In this document: one piece after another, positions 37,401-49,763 of the stretch
How the letters are laid out: each line of letters begins with the position of its first letter
Numbering within the stretch: position 1 is the first letter of the stretch
Origin: Coffea arabica
Taxonomy: Eukaryota; Streptophyta; Magnoliopsida; Gentianales; Rubiaceae
NCBI RefSeq assembly: GCF_036785885.1
Contig: NC_092323.1
Coordinates: 682,001 to 746,000 of the forward strand
Direction: 5' to 3'
Length of the DNA: 64,000 nt
Position numbers and translations under genes: made by a program
Notes under the pieces: generated by a model
What the model was told of the DNA's origin: nothing
What the model saw: only the letters and a program-made list of their open reading frames with translations
Databases searched by the model: none

Positions 37401-39406
37401 ACACTTGGTAGCATGCATTGCTGCACAGCTCTTCTTGAGTTAGACACTATAAATCTCAGCCAGTACAAGATATCTTCTTCTATTTCACTTGAATTCTTTG
37501 GTTCCCGGTTATTTGGTTTCCTAAATAAGCTGGAAGTGATGAGGAAAAAGGATGCACTTCCATGCCCGGGAAACATTAGATCATGGAGTGAATAAAACTC
37601 ATGCTGCCCAGCAAGGTTCCACATTGAGATCCTTGTGTCTTCATCTTTGAATGATGTTATTTTTATTCCGACTGGTCTAATGGCTTGCTCCACCGGCGTT
37701 ACCAGAGTTCTTACTTGGTTCAGGTATGGCAACTTTCTCGAAGAAAAATGCTGGTGAATGGAAGTGCACAGCGTCGTTTTACCTGCACATAAAACCAAAA
37801 GCATGAAATATTTGACTTTAACCTGTCCGGGTAAGAAAATACATTGCACATGAACTTTTTCATGGAATGTAGTCTTTGCAGGGATAGCGTGTATCTTACC
37901 AGCATTTTCTTGCCCACAGATGAAGACCCTACAGCTCTTGGGTGCTGTCATTTGCATATCCTTTAGCAAATCGATGTCCGGTACTGGTTCTGTTCTCTCA
38001 CTCTGACCCAGCCTTTGATAAACTGCTTCTGCCTTGCCACTGTTGTGCAGAGGCGTTCTTTCAAGATCAACATCCTCAATCCAAGGATTCACCTGTAATG
38101 TTCCCATTATAGTTTGCAGCACCAGGTCACCATCCACTCCTCCGCAACCTTTTAAAGACAAGCACCTTAGACTGGCATTCCTCTCCAAACACTTGAAGAT
38201 TCTGATAATGTCATCTGGCCTTAAACTCTGATCATCATATATTCCTAATCTGGTCAAAGTCTGGTTGGTGGTTGTCATCTGTACTATTGCTGCTAGCCCA
38301 TCCTTGCCAATTTTTGTTCTACCTCCCCCAAAAGTCAGTGACTTCAGAGTAATATTTGCCTGATTTTGCAGTGAAGAGAACCTGCTCAAAGGGCAAAGTA
38401 AATGTTCTACACCAATTCCTCCAAACCAGTTTCCATCAAGATACAAACTATTCAAACTCTGGTTTTTGAAGAGTCCAGCTGCAACGTAGATAATTCCCTT
38501 GTCCTTCAGGCATGTTTTTGACAAATTAACCTCTTTGAGGCTTCGGTTCTGTTCCAACACCCATCGGAATTCTTTTGCCCACCGCGACTTCAGCCTGACA
38601 CCAGTCAAGTCAAGTGATCTCACAGTTGAATTGCACCCCAAAGCACAAGCAACCCTGCAAGCACCTGAAACACCAAGGCGGTAAATACGAAGTGTGCTAT
38701 TCTCAGGCACAAACTCAACCACCTTGAAACTTTTTTCACGACTGTCTCCGCTCCAAATGTGAACTTCCATGGATCTGTTCCTCGCTAAAACTGCTGAAAT
38801 TAGTGGTGTTGCTGTGAATGCCTTGAAGTCAAAAATTGTCAGCAGCTTCAGAGTTGAGTTCGCTTCAATCATTTTAGACAGTTCCTCCGCCCCTCTGGAT
38901 CCAATTGAGTCTTCCCATATCTGCAACTCTTCTAAGCTGCCATTTACCTTAAGTGCCGAAGCAAGCAGGGTGGCTCCAATTGGTCCAATTCTTGATTCAG
39001 AAAGCATGATTTCTTTGATGACTCCATTCTTTCTTATAATGTCTGAAAGCCCTGATAAGCATTCCATGTCGAACCTATTTCTTCGAAACACCAGCAGCTT
39101 AATATTTGAGGAATTCTCAAGTGACAAACCAAGGTCTCTTACTTGCTGTAACTCCCATTCAACGTCGTGGAACTCCAAATTTCTCAAAGAACTTGAGTTT
39201 TCAGCTGATCCAAGAATGGCAAGCAGGCGACCAAAGTATTGCAGACTGTCATTCGAAATATTTATGTTTACGGAGTTTTCTGTTTCTTGGTGACAACCTG
39301 AAGTTGGTTGAGATAGGTAGAAGGAGATGCTGTGCAGGTTGAGACTTCCAGAATTCAGCGCTTGCAGAACCCATTGAAGATCTCTTACACAATGACTTGA
39401 TGCCAT
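34459..39406 (-). CDS. TRN1: TORNADO1 (LRR, Roc-COR-like GTPase-fold protein)
   Basis: Three exons (37900-39406, 36539-37782 and 34459-35838) join to 1376 residues, against about 1380 in Arabidopsis TRN1/LOP1, which controls leaf symmetry, vein pattern and epidermal fate, probably through auxin distribution. Residues from about 40 to 450 hold ribonuclease-inhibitor-type leucine-rich repeats (for example SLKEVNLSKTCLKDKGIIYV). A Roc-like G domain follows: P-loop GQENAGKT at 498-505, split by intron 1, then NLAGQHEF in place of DxxGQ, and THYDK in place of NKxD. A COR-like region and a long, family-specific C-terminal part follow (GLRYYEHRLLIELHRKVNYL, FGLWRVRYRDDGQIAWVC). Intron 1 is 117 bp, a multiple of three, with no stop. 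Exon 3 starts at GTACATTTG after the AG at 35839-35840, rejoining FFPRLQ to VHLHNRI; upstream AGs break the frame. Confidence 0.96.
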
Positions 39407-40128
39407 CGTACGAAGAGAACTGCCTAAAGATTAACGAGATAAGCATAAGCTACGGAATACAGGCAATGACTATCTTTCCTAGGACTGATTTCGTTAGAAA
39501 ACAAAAGAACTGGTTGATAGAATAGTTTAAACACTAAAACAGTAGTATCTTGTTGGTTTCCTTGATGAATGATGAAGAAGTTATTCCTGTGTATCCAGCC
39601 ACCTTTCGGCTAAAAGACTAAAACTGCGCCAGTGTTTGTGGAATTGGCAAAAAGGTTCCATTTAGCTTCTCTTGCACTCAGGCTCTTCACACAAGATTCT
39701 TTAACCTTCTTTTATTTTTTTTTTCTGTCCATAAAATCCCAATGGGGGTCTTTATGATGCTTTTCGCTTCCCGAGTGTGGAATTCGTTTTCAGGTTGTGC
39801 ATTGTCTCCATTTCGTCAACAATCCCATGTGTGATTGTGCAGACACAAGGGTCCATTTCTACTGTATAATTTGCCTTCTTTCTACATGCTTTTGGCGTAA
39901 AACTGGAATGTAATATTCGATTAATATTTGATTAATGAAGCTCTAAAGACAAAAGATGGAGGTTAGGCTGTAAAGCAGTCTGCAACTTTTGACCTGTTAG
40001 AATTGTTGATCCTTTCCCATGGGAAGAATAAAGAATCCAAGGAAGCATCGAGAGATGGCCAAGTGCGCGGCAGCGACTTATTATTCTTTGTCCAAGGGCT
40101 AAGAGTGTAAAATGCTTGCATGTAAACG
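39407..40128. other. TRN1 5' flank
   Basis: This is the leader and promoter side of TRN1 (minus strand). No clear TATA box or other gene is seen. Confidence 0.4.
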
Positions 40129-40141
40129 TACTAAGTACTTT

Positions 40142-40333
40142 TCTTTTTTTTCTTTTTTTTCAGACGCGACGCAGGGATATCGGACTTTCGGCTCTACTAA
40201 TCCCCTACGGTCCGAGAGGAGAGACCCCATCCTCTCGAACACGTTAACTCTGAGACTCGAATCCTAGTGAAGGAGATGGACAACGCTTCCTGAGAAGGAG
40301 GGTACGTGACCAACCGAACTATTCAAGAGAGGC
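40142..40333 (-). mobile_element. tRNA-derived SINE, about 192 bp
   Basis: The perfect 13 bp duplication TACTAAGTACTTT flanks it (40129-40141 and 40334-40346). A T-rich left end is the tail of a minus-strand copy. On the minus strand the head has ATAGTTCGGTTGGTCACG (A box) and AGGATTCGAGTCTC (B box) at tRNA-like spacing. The copy at 49764-49890 shares the downstream motif GGGGATTAGTC, and the copy at 48248-48435 has a shorter match, GATTAGT. Confidence 0.88.
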
Positions 40334-41297
40334 TACTAAGTACTTTCTCAAGCTCTTTTTGTATTTGAGCGGTTTTCCCCTTCAACCCTTCTGTTGAACA
40401 TTTCAGAAGGGAGGGAATACGCAGGCAGAGTCGAGACATACGATGGAGGGAAGGGTAATTTTGACCCAAAAAAAGAGTAGAGTGCAGTAAAATGAAGTTA
40501 TTTAAAAAAAAAAAAGGTTACTTTTCGGGGTCCATTTGATTAGCAAGAAAAGTTTTAAGAGAAAGTGGGAAGTTATTGAAATAAATTACTTTATTAAGCA
40601 AAACCCTATGCTTAGTTAAATGACGGAAAGAAACAAATTAAAAGACAATCCACCATAATCTTGCAAAATTGAAGGACACAAAATATGAGAAAATGAGAAA
40701 GTTGAAAATCGTTTTCATCTAAGGATCCATTTACGAGAACTGATTAAAATGTTCCAGTTAAGTTAGTTAATCCTATGTATTAGACATTTCACTAATTAAC
40801 TCATATTATTATCAGAATATATTACTTCAACAACAGGGATATTTCTATCAATTTAACGTCCATGTTGTCATTTTGGGTCCCAATAATCTGACAGGGGAGG
40901 TATAAGGGATTTTCGAAACTTCAGGGGAGGTCCTTGAGACTGTCAGAAACCTCAGGGGAGGTTTCTGAAATTATCCCTTATTATTATTCTCATAGTCATA
41001 ATCATAGATATAAAATGAAAAAACACAACGGATTAACACACCATAAAGAATGTTTTGTATATGCATTTTCTTTTGTTGTTGACCAAAGCAACGTTCTCCT
41101 CAGGCCCACACCCACACATGATCGCCCAGGAATAAAAACGAGACTAATGATCAGTCAGTCCGGGTCCTTTTCCATTTTGGGCCCTTTGATGATTTGAACC
41201 TGTGCTTACGGACTCGTATTAGGGACTCTGTTCCACACGGTGGCGCTTGAAATGCTTTTTATTATTTGTTGAGATGGAATACACCCTCATTACTAGT

Positions 41298-41450
41298 ATT
41301 TGGATCGCAAATTTTCAAAGAAAAATTGCTACGTTTTTCGTGAACATATTTTTTAATTATCTTTTTTATCTCAAATATATATATATATATATCAAATCGT
41401 TACAGTATTTTTTTCTAAAAAAAAAAAAATTGCAATTCAAACACATCCTC
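41298..41450. mobile_element. worn Tourist-like MITE
   Basis: It runs from TTTGGATCGCAAATTTTC to GCAATTCAAACACATCC with internal TCAAATCGTTACAGTATTTTT, matching the 28396-28543 element along its length. A clear target duplication is not visible, so the ends are approximate. Confidence 0.55.
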
Positions 41451-41917
41451 GTTCGTATTGCCAGGAGGGAAAAGGCAAAAAGTAGTTAAGCCCTGAAATA
41501 TTTATTTAGCTCATTGGGGTTGCCGCAGCGCGCACGGGGGAGGGAAAGGGAAAAAGTTAGTTAAGGAGGACATTATTATTATTGTATTATTGGTGCTCGG
41601 CCGGCCTCACAAAATTCTTTCCCTTTATCCTTTGACCAATAAAATAATAACTAATTAGACAAACAACGACACTACTACTATAATCTTATTTGAATTGTAA
41701 TTAATCAAAAACTACAAGTTTTAAATTCTGTTTCAATACAGTGCGTGTCATTTGCAAAAATTCATTTAATTACATCATCGACACATCTTTCAATCATGTT
41801 TTTGTTTCACATACATCACATTATTAAAAAAAAATATTTCAGTAAATATTTTTTTAAAATAAAAAAATTATCCAAAATAATCTACCAACCAAACGCAATA
41901 ATAATAATAATAATAAC

Positions 41918-41948
<31 letters not shown>

Positions 41949-43472
41949 GCTGGCTGGCTGGCTAATAGTTACTAGACTGGTGCTGGTTGGCGATGCGATG
42001 GCTAAAATAACCATCAAAGTTGCTTTTCCGCCAAGAAACGTGCGACGAAAGACGTTTTAACGTTCGACAATAAATGAGATTTGACGGAGGGAAAACGGCT
42101 CTCCTCTTCCCACTGCATCAAGACTTAAACAACATCAGATCAACTGCCCCCTCGATCAAATACCACCTACTCCTCACGCACTACTATTCCTGATCAACAA
42201 GCGTTCCACTTCCTTTGTTTCTGGACCCAAGATAAATGATTACGATACTACTATTGGATCGCACAAGACTAATCTGCCTTTGTACAGCAGCCCGTGTTAA
42301 TTAATTCACTTATTAAGCAAGGCGACACTGACGAATTCGGAAAGGTGACAAAACATGCTCCTCCTTTCAATATTGCTCCATGCACTAATTGGAGTCTCCG
42401 TGGAATTTCCTTCCCTACTTCGAACTTTGCTGACTACCTCGTGTTAGACAGACGATGAGATATCTAGCAACCTAGATAATGCAAAGCATATTTTTCTTAT
42501 TTTATCAACCAAAAAGAAGAAAACTCCTGTCGTGTCTCTTCTCTTAAGAACTAGTACCTAGAAAACTCCAGGTATCTTCTACTAGAGTGGGCTATAAGAT
42601 GTAATGTTGCTGTTATACTGCATCAAAAAAAATACCTACCTACATCACGAGAACCACCATCAGGCTTAAAATTTGGTAAAAGTTTCAGGGAGTCTTACCT
42701 GACCACTCCCACAAAATTCACACCACCCCCACAAGCAGGCTCAAAATTAGTACTGTATTAGTAACCTCCCTCACAGGTTATGAATTCCATCAAAACTGAC
42801 GACATCTCTACAATTTTTATTGCCTTCCCAAGCAAAGTCTTTAGTTTCTTACGCGTTATGAAAACCCTCATTGATTCTGCAAATCATGGAGAATGTCAAA
42901 GGAACAGAGTGGAAAATTATCAGCCCTGACAAGGAAAAAGAAATTGAGAAATAGAATGAAGACAGAAAGTGGAATTCTATTCATGCTCAGCCATCCATTC
43001 AATAATGTCCAAACAAAAGTTTTAAACACGTTGAATACATTAATCTCCAAAAACAAAACGAATCACAAATCTTCAGTAACTTATTGATGGGGATCCTAGG
43101 TCGGTATCCCTACTAATAATCACGCTAGAAAATCAGACAGAACCTCACATACAATCTGAGAGAAGTACAGTTCCCAGAAAAGAAGGAAACTATGAGAACA
43201 GAAGATGCCAGCAACTTCGCCAGTCATTACAGCAGAAAGGAAAACAAGATACCAAAAAGGTGAAAAAGAATATTAAAAAAATAATACTCTACCTTTTGAT
43301 ATAGTAGTAGTACCAGCAGTACCATATTGTAGAAGAGATGCACAACACATTAACTAGAATGGACCTCCTGAGTATATCCCGCACTCATTTACATCTCAAT
43401 CAAATGCCCACAAAGGAACCTAAATTATATTAGAAAATCAAATCTCAAACCACCACAAAATCCCTTGAAACT

Positions 43473-43473
<1 letters not shown>

Positions 43474-43513
<40 letters not shown>
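43474..43513. repeat. (CT)n microsatellite
   Basis: About 19 CT dinucleotides lie in tandem, 170 bp downstream of the RRM gene's stop codon (minus strand, where they read GA). They are probably in the 3' UTR or just past it. Confidence 0.85.
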
Positions 43514-43516
<3 letters not shown>

Positions 43517-43684
43517 AATATGTATACGTTGAATAAGACCCGCCCCCCCGTTAGCTCTATATGATCAAAGTCCTTGTAAGCTGAAATATTTTTGGAAAAC
43601 ACATATGCAACTCAACTGGCCACCTGTTTCACTTGAGTCTCTTTCTTCTACTATTATCCTCAGACATTCAAATAATAAAATTTC

Positions 43685-46544
43685 CTATGCAGCAATCCCT
43701 GTGGAAATTAAGAAAGAAAAGGAAAAACAAATATCAGAACCTTGCTCCAGATACTTTAAGATACTTAATCACTGAATCAAAAGCAGATAAAGCATTTAAA
43801 AGATAATAAGCAAAAAAAACCTAAATTAATCATCAAGCTGTTGAGTTCATGGAGCACAGGAATATAAGAACACTGCCACAGTCTACAGATAGATGCATAC
43901 AGATGAGCTCTCAGTTTCCTTCATCCCACACCTCAGCCCTATACATTTCCCGATTGAATAAAGCAACTAAGCTGTTGCTTTGTTCATCCTGTCTAAGTAT
44001 CCTTTCCACAACTATCAACATAGATACCCTGTGTAATGTCCACATTCAGGACCTAAACATAATAACAAGTTCGAAAAACCTCAATTTTACCTCTTTGATT
44101 TGATGGAACACATGTTAGTAAAGAATATATGTTTAGCTCACACACGATACACGTCTTAAGCATGTAAATTTCAAAAGGTTGACACATTTCAACTGAGGCC
44201 ATTTCTCCACGAGCTGCAAGATAGCAAGTCTCAAGGAGTACTCCATTCTTTACTCTTTGTTACATTGGTCACCCACATCTGTAAATCACGCCGATTAGCA
44301 GAACGGTAGGATTCTAAAACTAAAGTTAGGACCATTGCCTTCCTCTTCAAGTTTCGATTCAGCTAAATACAGTCCAATTCAACTTTAGCACAGAAAGATA
44401 ATTGATTCTCTTTCTGGCTTAATAACTCGAGTTTTTTAGCTTAAATATACAATTAGCTAAAGGTGAGCCTTCTGGTGATTCTTCAAAGCAGTGATGCATT
44501 GTGCTATTAATAATGGTTACCAATTAAAGTATTAAATCCCCCAAGTGCAAACAAGTGCAGGATATGATTTTCATTTGATCTCTTTTTTTTCTGGTGTTAC
44601 AACAGCATACCAAGAGAGAGATTTTGATAAACAAGTTACTCATATAACCCAGAGAATGCTAAGAGAAGAATTTTCATCTGTACAAAAAAAAATTTCACCA
44701 TAACTGAAAAGGAAGAAAGCACCAAGAAAAAAAAAATCAAGGATACATTGTGATCACTGGAAAAGTTCCAATATATAGTTAAAATGCAACATATTTGAGT
44801 TAATTATGTAATGGCATATAAAAGGATTACCTCTATTAGATTGCCTATTTGCAATAGTATAACCTCCAACATAACCTTCAGAGTCCTTAGGTGTAACGTC
44901 TGATGAATTTCCAAGTCCATAACCAAATGAACCAGTACCATCTACCTCAGAGGATGCAGACTGCCAAGTAGCATCACCATACATTGACCCACTGCGGTAC
45001 AAATTTTCATAAGACCCCTCATAAACATCACTAGACCCAGCAAATGATGATGCTGTAGCTACACCTGTCCCACTGCTTCTTCCAATTCCTCCAGATCCTA
45101 GGCCATAACTGTTTTCTCCACCTCTGAACCCAGCATTTCCAGTGCCATAATTAGAAGAATTACCACCAACAGGAGCAGAAACAGAAGAGCCCCAGTTTGC
45201 TCCATTGACTCCAAAGACTCCAAAGCCACCACTTCCAGAGCCCAGGTATGAACCAGTGCTGGCAGTATTTGCAGAATTATTCAGACCACCATTTCCCCAT
45301 AAGTTCCTAGATGATGAACTTAAAAATGAATCTCCTCTGCTACTGCTTGTGTTGTATCCAATTGGAGTGCTGTACCTGCTTGAATTGCCACCAAAATAGG
45401 GGTTCAAAACCCTCCCATAACCAAGATTGTTACTAAAGCTCGAACCCCCACCAAAACCAGGACTCAATGCTGGGTCCAGATTCACACCCATTCCATAAGC
45501 AGGAGAACCAATTTGAGAGAAGCCAGTGCGACCACTAGCAACTGGATTAAATCTACTATCCATCCTGACACCATAGCCTCCAAGTGAACTCAGATTATAT
45601 CCTTGTGCATAGCTGTTAAGGAAGTTATTTGCTCTATTGAAACCATAGTTGTATCCAACAAGGGGACTACGGCTAGGCCCTGGAGATAGCTCTTTCGGAA
45701 CAGCCCGCTTTACCTCAACCATCTTTCCATTGAGCTCATGAAAGGTTTTATGTAACACCCTGTCCACTGCATCTTCTGAATCATACGTTATGAAGCCAAA
45801 GCCACGTGGCCTTTGGGTGTTGTGGTCATACATCACTACAACATCTGTAATATTACCAAACTGCTCAAAATATTTCTTGAAATCACTCTCATTGACTGTA
45901 GATGCTAAGCCTCCTACAAAAATCTTTTTGGTGCGTCCAGGACCTGGTGATCCTTGAATGCTACTACTATTTCTATTTATTATGTGTTTATCATCCCTTG
46001 GAACAGCTTTCTTTGCTTCAACCTGAAAATGAAAGCCAGCAAAGACTTCATATACTTGGAGACATTTGCTCATTACTCTAGAGGCCTGAATTATCAGATC
46101 TTTAATGTCACATTTGTAGGAAAAACCATACAAAGGTATGGGTTTTTCCACTTTCCTGCTTGTCAGGTACATAATATTACTATTGCTAAGCTCTAAGAAT
46201 AGGTTCCATGCCAAATGGCATGCTTCCAACTAATATCAGATTGCAGAGCAGTATTGCTTGACAAAAGTTTATGACTCCTACATTGTAATGTTTCGATGAA
46301 ATTTACAACATAAGCTACTTACAGTACGACCATCAATCACGTGCTTTTCCATAACCACTCTTTCAGCAACTGCAGGATCAGCAAAGACAACAAAACCGAA
46401 GCCACGAGCACGACCAGTATTGCGGTCTCTCATGATCACTGCCTCTACCACTTCACCAAACGCTCTGAAATATTCTTTTAAGCGATCCTCATCCGTATCC
46501 CAAGAAATCCCACCGATGAACAGCTTACCGAGATCTGATTCCAT
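43685..46544 (-). CDS. two-RRM hnRNP-like RNA-binding protein
   Basis: Three coding exons (46323-46544, 44831-46022 and 43685-43698) give 475 residues. RRM1 spans about 6-77, with KLFIGGISWDTDEDRLKEYF (RNP2 side) and GRARGFGFVVF (RNP1). RRM2 spans about 106-183, with KIFVGGLAS and RPRGFGFITYDSEDAV. From about 190 to the end it is Gly/Ser/Asn/Tyr-rich and low in complexity, as in RNA-granule proteins. It resembles the Arabidopsis At5g55550/At4g26650 proteins (recalled). The last coding exon is only 14 bases: AGA G|GG ATT GCT GCA TAG restores the family ending RGIA after a 1132 bp intron. The acceptor TTTGCAG at 46550-46556, just before the ATG, implies a 5' UTR intron reaching to a donor near 47073. 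A nuclear or cytoplasmic mRNA-processing role follows from the family. Confidence 0.93.
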
Positions 46545-46549
46545 CCTTT

Positions 46550-47073
46550 CTGCAAACAATTAAATCATCAGCATCCTCAATTCAAATACAACAGCACCTT
46601 ACAAAGAAAATGCAAAAACTGACAATCTAACAAAACGCTATAACAATCAAATAACAATCGTCCAAACCTCAGGAAAGGAGTAAATCAATTGGCAATTAGC
46701 ACAATTGTAAACATCAAAAAGAGTTGATGACACAGATTATTAAAAACAGGAGACTGCAACAGTCCGCATCAGATATGAAGCAAAACAGATCCAAATGTGG
46801 GATGGAAGAGAAAGATGAACAAAAATCTGACCTTATCCAGAAAATCAGGCAGAGCCCAGCAAAGACACCGATCAAATAGCACGTGGGAAAAGTTGGAAAA
46901 AATCCAGGATCATCGGATCCTTCATGCATCAATTAAAACTCAATCCAGCACCTCTGAGAGAAATATAATTCGCATAGATCAGAAGCCCAATACAAAATCT
47001 GCTAACAAAGATCAAAATTTTACAGATTTAATCAAGACGAGCTAGAAAAGAATCAATTTTTGAAGCAATCTCA
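46550..47073 (-). other. probable 5' UTR intron of the RRM gene
   Basis: On the minus strand the donor AAATG|GTGAGATTG (about 47073) and the acceptor TTTGCAG (46550) would remove about 520 bp. The upstream leader exon (about 47074-47300) carries GA-rich DNA including GAGAGAGAAAGAGAGAG. Based on splice motifs only. Confidence 0.55.
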
Positions 47074-47300
47074 CCATTTGAAGGATAGCCCAGATGAGAA
47101 GGAATTGATGAGGATGAAACCAATAAGATCTAAGAAGAGGAATAAATATGTATGTCCACAATAAAAACAGAGGATATGCTCATCCTCTTCTCTCTCTTTC
47201 TCTCTCACTACCCCAGAGGTCCCTCTCCTCTTTGCCCTTTTCTTGGTTATTCCACTCCTTTTAAATAGTAGTAAAATAAAAATTAAAAAAAGGGGCAATG

Positions 47301-48247
47301 GAAATCCTAGCTGAGATGAGGGGCTGTGAGAAAGAAATTATTAAAAAAAAAATTATTTATAATGGAGAGAAGAGAGAGAGAAATGTGTGTGTGAGTGTGT
47401 GTCTCTGTGTGAGTGTTAGGCAATCCTCTGGTGAAAAGAAAATTTAGAGGAGCCTAAGGCAGATGACAGGAAATGACGACCGTCTCTTAGAAATTTTTCC
47501 CAAGACGAGAAGATATCGTGAAATGTTTTCCAAGGAACTTACGGGTGTCATGAAAATGAAACACATATCTAGTGCGGACAAAATGAACTAAAATTGATTT
47601 AGATTTACACTTACAGTGCAGGCCTCAAATTTGTTGTTCCATAAACTTCCCTTAGACCAGCTTGAATTCCAAAAAAATCAAATGCATCAATTGCTAATAA
47701 TACATATTCAGTATTCTTTTTCCATCGTACAATCTCTGGGGCATGAGCTGCTGAAATTGAAAATCATTTACTTTCTAAAATCAACAATAAAATCAATTCA
47801 TCAATTGCTAATATTACATATATTTTTTTCCTTTGTAAAATCTCTTTATGATATGACTACTGAAAATGAAAATCATGTACCTTTCTGAAAAAACAACATT
47901 AAAGTCAATTTTTTTAATTTCAATCTCACTTTATTTATTATTATTGTTTTGAGGAAAAAATATAGAGCAGCATCTACACGGTAGGAGCCAAGTTTCGGTT
48001 GTCCTCTAATTGCTCAGATCCAATTTTGACAGTTTTCATTTATAATTATTGTTTTGCCCCGCTGGAATTTTAGAAAAATTTTCATTGCCCCTCTTTACTC
48101 AACTTTTTACTTTAGGAAACATTTTTTATAGACTATTATTAAGTTATTTTATCAACAAAATTAGTTATTTCCTATGAGTGCTTTATGTTTCAAAACGTAA
48201 TACAATTGACAGTTGTAACCAATATTCTATACTTTAAAGTAAAAATT
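47301..48247. other. RRM gene upstream flank and gene-free spacer
   Basis: This contains GA and GTGTGT runs near 47370-47410, then an imperfect tandem duplication at 47686-47913 (listed separately). A TTTTGCCCCGCTGGAATTTT fragment near 48050 resembles the inside of the hAT element at 52725-53045. No gene is visible. Confidence 0.45.
47686..47913. repeat. imperfect tandem duplication, period about 114 bp
   Basis: ATCAATTGCTAATA begins both units (47686 and 47800). Each continues through an ACAT-A-T-rich stretch, TTTTTCC, AAAATCTCT or CAATCTCT, a run like TGAAAATGAAAATCAT, and ACTTTCT or CCTTTCT. It is a plain local duplication with no coding content. Confidence 0.65.
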
Positions 48248-48435
48248 CTATACTTCGGGGTTCGGTTCACTGGTTGTAGTTCCAGTTGGGGGAGAGTCAG
48301 GTCACGGGACCGAATCCCCGATTTACCGTGGCTAGTGATGCTTAGGGCGAGCAGCTCCCAGCCCGCAGTGAGATTAGTTGGGCCGTACGGTAACCAGTCC
48401 ATGGGCCCAGATACCTACTGTGTAGAAAAAAAAAA
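48248..48435 (+). mobile_element. tRNA-derived SINE, about 188 bp
   Basis: The 10 bp duplication AGTAAAAATT flanks it perfectly (48238-48247 and 48436-48445), and a poly(A) run ends it. The head has GGTTCACTGGTTGTAG (A-box-like) and GGGACCGAATCCCC (B-box-like, one base off). It shares a short GATTAGT motif and a GATACC end with other SINE copies in the window. Confidence 0.82.
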
Positions 48436-48445
48436 AGTAAAAATT

Positions 48446-49763
48446 TGTGATATGTTCACATAAATAGATTATTTTTTCTTTTTTTCATGTACGATGATAA
48501 AGAAGAGAAGATTAAAACATGAGTTACTACGTGATTTGACATACTAATACATATTTTAATACAATACTAGTTATATTATATGACTTCTTTACTCTACTTT
48601 GTAGGCTTTATTTCATTAATGTTTTTTTTAATATTATCAAGCTGTTGTTGGACAGCTTTGTTTTTATAAAATATTTTTTATTCAATTGTAATTATATATT
48701 AAATTTGAATTATTAAACCAAAGTTGTTTGACAACTATGGAGTTGCGGCAATTTATCTTATTATAATACAATTTTTGAACTTATTTGTATTTTTTAGATT
48801 TATTTATAATTTTTTCAGATCTATTATATCTGTAAAACTACGCATATTTAACCTGCCTATCTGTTTTTTTTAATGCATGTTTAACCTACATATTTGTTAC
48901 TTTTCATGCATGTTTACTACAATAATATAAATTAATACGTGCTGAACGATTTCTCACAATCCGTTAATGAATTTTATTTTAAAAAAAAAAACCCCGTTTG
49001 TTTTGGTTAAACCGACGAGGATTCCAAAGAGGACCGCCCTTAAGGATTCTGACTAGAATAATTGAGTCATTCACCTCGAAAAAGTTCCCTCAAAAGTACA
49101 CTTGGAGGGAGCCTTCCATTTTTAGGTCCCTCAAATTTTCCTAGTTACTCTATAATATCCCTTCTTTTTTTAAAAATTGTTTTGAGAGCTTGTAATGTGA
49201 TTTGTTTTTGCTGCAAATGATAGCTATGAAGCAGTAGTGTTTTGATAATTAGTTAATGAGAATTGCTTAATGATCCAATTTCTAATGTAACTGCACAACA
49301 AAATGAGATTAAAAGCAAAATTAGCAAATAGTAGTAGTAGCATTTAGCATAGTAGGGCTACGCTTGGTCGATAAGATTGCGGCTTGCCAGCTGATTATTG
49401 CAATGCACCTCGGGTAAAAATAAGGTCAAGCGTCCACGTCTTGAGATTGACATGTGACAACATGTCTCTTCCAATATCTCTGATCCATGGAAAAAACTTT
49501 TTTCTTTTTCTCATAAATTTTATCCTTTTTTTCTAATTAATAATTGTATATAAACAATGGTCCAAATAAAAAAAAAAAATCAGTCCCAAACCTCTTTTTG
49601 ATTAAAAAAAAAAAGTAATTTCGTTACAAACATATGAAAACATAAAACTCCAAGAGTTTCCTCCATTAGATGAATAAAAATCACATCAACTCAATAAATC
49701 TGTGTGCTGTTCTTGCATTTAAGTCCCCCGTATTGTATTGTTCGAGGCCTTTTAGGCTTTCTT
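48446..49763. other. gene-free spacer
   Basis: Strongly AT-rich. I see no exon, RNA gene or paired repeat ends. Confidence 0.5.

Larger units (their letters stand above)
40347..43684. other. gene-free spacer with MITE copies and microsatellites
   Basis: Around 40890-40975 a CTCAGGGGAGGT motif recurs three times, which looks like the edge of a transposon I cannot name. 41298-41450 is a worn copy of the GGATTG Tourist-like family. 41690-41905 is another AT-rich candidate of that type, followed by an (AAT)n run at about 41898-41946 and (GGCT)n at 41948-41964. A CT repeat lies at about 43474-43513, inside what is probably the 3' UTR of the RRM gene. I see no coding exon. Confidence 0.5.

Noticed and set aside
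38769-39293. 174-codon frame on the plus strand
   Set aside because: It is antisense to TRN1 exon 1, whose LRR frame is well supported, and shows no family features.
44280-44345. Possible tRNA-like segment in an RRM gene intron
   Set aside because: No proper A-box and B-box pair or clover-leaf arms could be drawn.
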